A stretch of 7,866 nucleotides of DNA, taken from positions 1-7,866 of the forward strand of contig DVLY01000023.1 of the NCBI GenBank assembly GCA_018715295.1. Reading direction: 5' to 3'. Positions 6,167 through 7,866 of this stretch are shown here, piece after piece. A program made the position numbers and the translations under genes. Under the pieces are notes generated by a model. That model was given only the letters and a program-made list of their open reading frames with translations, was not told where the DNA came from and ran no database searches. Position 1 is the stretch's first letter. The number at the start of each line of letters is the position of its first letter. Origin of the DNA: Candidatus Merdimorpha stercoravium. GTDB taxonomy: Bacteria; Bacteroidota; Bacteroidia; Flavobacteriales; UBA1820.

Positions 6167-6853
6167 CTATTTCTTTTCAGCAAGATGACCGCCTACGAAA
6201 TCTTTCAGATAGTACGGCTCGAAGTAAGCCACATCCTCCCAGCGACGTTCACGCAAACGGGACAACGCCTCCGTTCCCATCGCGAGAGCCGAAGGGAACA
6301 CCCCCGGAAGGAATGAGAAACGCTCCTCGCCGAGCAAATCCCGGCACTTGTCCATCCCGTCCCCGAAGAAGCAAGCCGTCTTTCCCGTTTGGGAAAGGGA
6401 CGCATACGCCCCCGGACGGACGATGAGCGCCTCCACCGGAGAAACCTCCTGCAAATCCCGATCGTACGCCACGGTATAGACCTCCATCCTTCGGGCGTCG
6501 AGCATCGGCACCAGATAGTCTGCCGAAGTCTTCTCCCGGGCGATGCGCGCCATGATCGCCAGAGTACCTACCGACAGCAAGGGGATCTCCAGCGCATAGG
6601 CCAAGCCTTTGGCCGCCGACACGCCGATGCGCAGGCCCGTGTACGAACCCGGTCCCCGGCTCACCGCCACAGCGGAAAGTTCCCGGGGAGAAATCCCCCC
6701 TTGGGCGAGCACCTGGCGGATGAATACGTGCAGTTTCTCTCCGTGCGAATATCCGCCGTCGTTGCTCTCAAGGGAAGCGATCGGCTTGTCCCCGTCAAAA
6801 AGCGCTACCGAACAATTCGTGGTAGCCGTCTCGAGACAAAGTATTTTTTCCAT
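6167..6853 (-). CDS. tsaB: TsaB, tRNA t6A biosynthesis subunit (YeaZ)
   Basis: A 228-aa protein of the ASKHA fold, usual length for TsaB. The N-terminus (MEKILCLETATTNCSVALFD) is the first strand-loop of the family, and the signature SRGPGSYTGLRIG lies at residues 65-77. TsaB is a non-catalytic scaffold that dimerises with TsaD and, with TsaE, transfers threonylcarbamoyl from TsaC-made threonylcarbamoyl-AMP onto A37 of ANN-decoding tRNAs. It lacks the metal-binding residues of TsaD and has the shorter C-terminal half typical of TsaB. The ATG at 6853 is preceded by AGAAGAAACG, a modest ribosome-binding site. It follows atpG on the same strand by 128 nt; co-transcription is possible because no clear promoter or strong terminator is seen between them. 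TAG stop at 6169-6167. Confidence 0.95.
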   Translation of the reverse strand: MEKILCLETATTNCSVALFDGDKPIASLESNDGGYSHGEKLHVFIRQVLAQGGISPRELSAVAVSRGPGSYTGLRIGVSAAKGLAYALEIPLLSVGTLAIMARIAREKTSADYLVPMLDARRMEVYTVAYDRDLQEVSPVEALIVRPGAYASLSQTGKTACFFGDGMDKCRDLLGEERFSFLPGVFPSALAMGTEALSRLRERRWEDVAYFEPYYLKDFVGGHLAEKK

Positions 6854-6981
6854 CGTTTCTTCTCTGTAACACCCGGCCGTCTTTCCCGGGTCGGACAGTA
6901 CCGGAAGCCCTCACGTCCCCTTCTGCCCTCTCTACCCCCTACCCTTCGGGGTCTCTCAGAGGAAAGGACAGGCGAGCAGGC
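6854..6981 (-). other. Gap between atpG and tsaB with two small hairpins
   Basis: Two short inverted repeats lie in this 128-nt gap: ACCC-TTCG-GGGT at 6941-6952, close to the atpG stop, and ACCCGG/CCGGGT (6871-6876 with 6886-6891), just before tsaB. Neither is followed on the minus strand by a T-run, so they are not convincing intrinsic terminators; they might be 3'-end stabilising structures. No TAnnTTTG promoter for tsaB was found here. Confidence 0.3.
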
Positions 6982-7854
6982 TTACTTGCCGGCCAAGGCT
7001 TCCGCTGCGCTGACGATCTCGATGATCTGGTTGGTAATGGAGGCCTGGCGGGCGTTGTTGTACTGGAGGGTGAGTTGCTCCTTGAGTTCCTTGGCGTTGT
7101 CCGAAGCCTGGCTCATGGCTGTCATCCGGGCTCCGTGCTCCGAGGCGAGGCTGTCGCGCAGGATACGGAAAAACTGCAGGCGAAGGCTCTGGGGAAGGAG
7201 GTTCTCGACGATAGAGCGGCTATCGGGTTCGAGGATAAAATCGGTATGGGCGGCGGCCGTTTCCGCGCCCGTCTGCAGGGTCATGGGCAGAAACTCTTCG
7301 CGGGTGAGCACCTGGGTGGCTGCATTTTTGAAGCGGTTGTACACGATCTCCACCCGGTCGTACACCCCGGCAGCGAAATCGTCCATGATCTTTTGGGCGA
7401 TCTGGGCCGTAGCAGCATAGGTCAGGTTGTCGTACACCGCGCTGTAATCGGCCGAAACGGTGCAATAGCGCGAGAGGAGTTCCCGGCCTTTGGACCCGAT
7501 GGTCGCTATGTCCACCTGCGACGAAGCAAAAGGCCTGGCGAGCAGGCTGCGCACCCGTTTGACCACATTGGCGTTAAAGGCCCCGCAAAGCCCCTTGTTG
7601 GACGTTACCACCACAAGGAGTATCTTCTTCTCGGGCCTTACGGCGGTGTAGGGGCTGTTTATTTCACTGCCTTCGAGCGAAGCCCCTACCCGGGCCAGGA
7701 TCCCGGAAAGCGCCTCGGAATAGGGGCGCATTTTGACGATCGCCACGGAAGCATGGCGGAACTTGGCCGCCGAAACCATCTTCATGGCCTGGGTGATCTT
7801 CATGTTCGAGCTCACCGAGGCGATGCGCAATCGTATTTCCTTCAGATTTGCCAT
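6982..7854 (-). CDS. atpG: F1Fo ATP synthase gamma subunit
   Basis: A 290-aa protein of the F1 gamma family at normal length. The N-terminal helix begins MANLKEIRLRIASVSSNMKI and continues with TQAMKMVSAAKF, the gamma signature. The C-terminal helix carries EHGARMTAMSQASDNA and ends ITNQIIEIVSAAEAL, corresponding to the family's C-terminal motif (ITQELTEIVSGAAA in E. coli). These two helices form the coiled-coil shaft that rotates inside the alpha3beta3 head; the central region, residues about 70-210, forms the alpha/beta domain contacting epsilon and the c-ring. The ATG at 7854 is the family start and follows what appears to be the end of the upstream gene by one nucleotide, consistent with the usual atpA-atpG order. 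It is probably the last gene of this atp cluster, since tsaB follows. Confidence 0.97.
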   Translation of the reverse strand: MANLKEIRLRIASVSSNMKITQAMKMVSAAKFRHASVAIVKMRPYSEALSGILARVGASLEGSEINSPYTAVRPEKKILLVVVTSNKGLCGAFNANVVKRVRSLLARPFASSQVDIATIGSKGRELLSRYCTVSADYSAVYDNLTYAATAQIAQKIMDDFAAGVYDRVEIVYNRFKNAATQVLTREEFLPMTLQTGAETAAAHTDFILEPDSRSIVENLLPQSLRLQFFRILRDSLASEHGARMTAMSQASDNAKELKEQLTLQYNNARQASITNQIIEIVSAAEALAGK

Positions 7855-7855
7855 T

Positions 7856-7866
7856 TTATTGCTGGG
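7856..7866 (-). CDS. atpA: Probable 3' end of atpA (alpha subunit), window edge
   Basis: Only 11 bases are available: on the minus strand two partial bases, then CAG CAA TAA, ending one nucleotide before the atpG ATG. The identity is inferred only from the common atpA-atpG gene order; too little sequence is present to recognise the protein. Confidence 0.35.

Noticed and set aside
6389..7420. Plus-strand open frame of 343 codons across tsaB and atpG
   Set aside because: It is antisense to two confidently identified housekeeping genes, and its low-complexity Arg/Ser-rich translation is typical of a shadow frame.

Overview
The window looks like chromosomal DNA of a GC-rich member of the Bacteroidales, most likely Rikenellaceae (Alistipes or a relative). 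The family guess is inference. It rests on two promoters matching the Bacteroidetes -7 consensus TAnnTTTG, one with a correctly spaced -33 TTTG, on starts without strong Shine-Dalgarno sequences, on an M13 lipoprotein peptidase of the type common in this group, and on the sequence character of TsaB and the ATP synthase gamma subunit. No mobile element, CRISPR array, rRNA or tRNA was seen.

Left edge (1-268): a possible minus-strand gene runs off the window. It is followed by an AT-rich spacer holding a pair of 8-bp direct repeats and a near-ideal Bacteroidetes promoter.

Main feature (269-3840): a tight four-gene plus-strand operon for corrinoid-dependent methyl transfer, closed by a strong rho-independent terminator. 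In order it encodes: a 381-aa UroD/MtaA-type cobamide methyltransferase (A); a 213-aa B12-carrying corrinoid protein (B); a 225-aa stand-alone protein like the MetH reactivation domain, with a C-terminal cysteine motif (C); and a second, clearly different 332-aa UroD/MtaA-type methyltransferase (D). Both methyltransferases keep the His-x-Cys ... Cys zinc motif, so neither is likely to be a haem-pathway uroporphyrinogen decarboxylase. The simplest model is that one methyltransferase loads a methyl group onto the corrinoid protein, the other removes it to a thiol or folate acceptor, and C rescues cobalamin that has oxidised to Co(II). Methyl donor and acceptor cannot be read from the sequence; this is the part most worth following up.

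Middle (3841-6100): a GC-rich spacer, a second TAnnTTTG promoter, and a gene for a lipoprotein zinc endopeptidase of family M13 (PepO-like).

Right (6167-7866): minus-strand housekeeping genes, convergent with the peptidase: tsaB (tRNA t6A biosynthesis) downstream of atpG (ATP synthase gamma). A few bases at the right edge are probably the 3' end of atpA.
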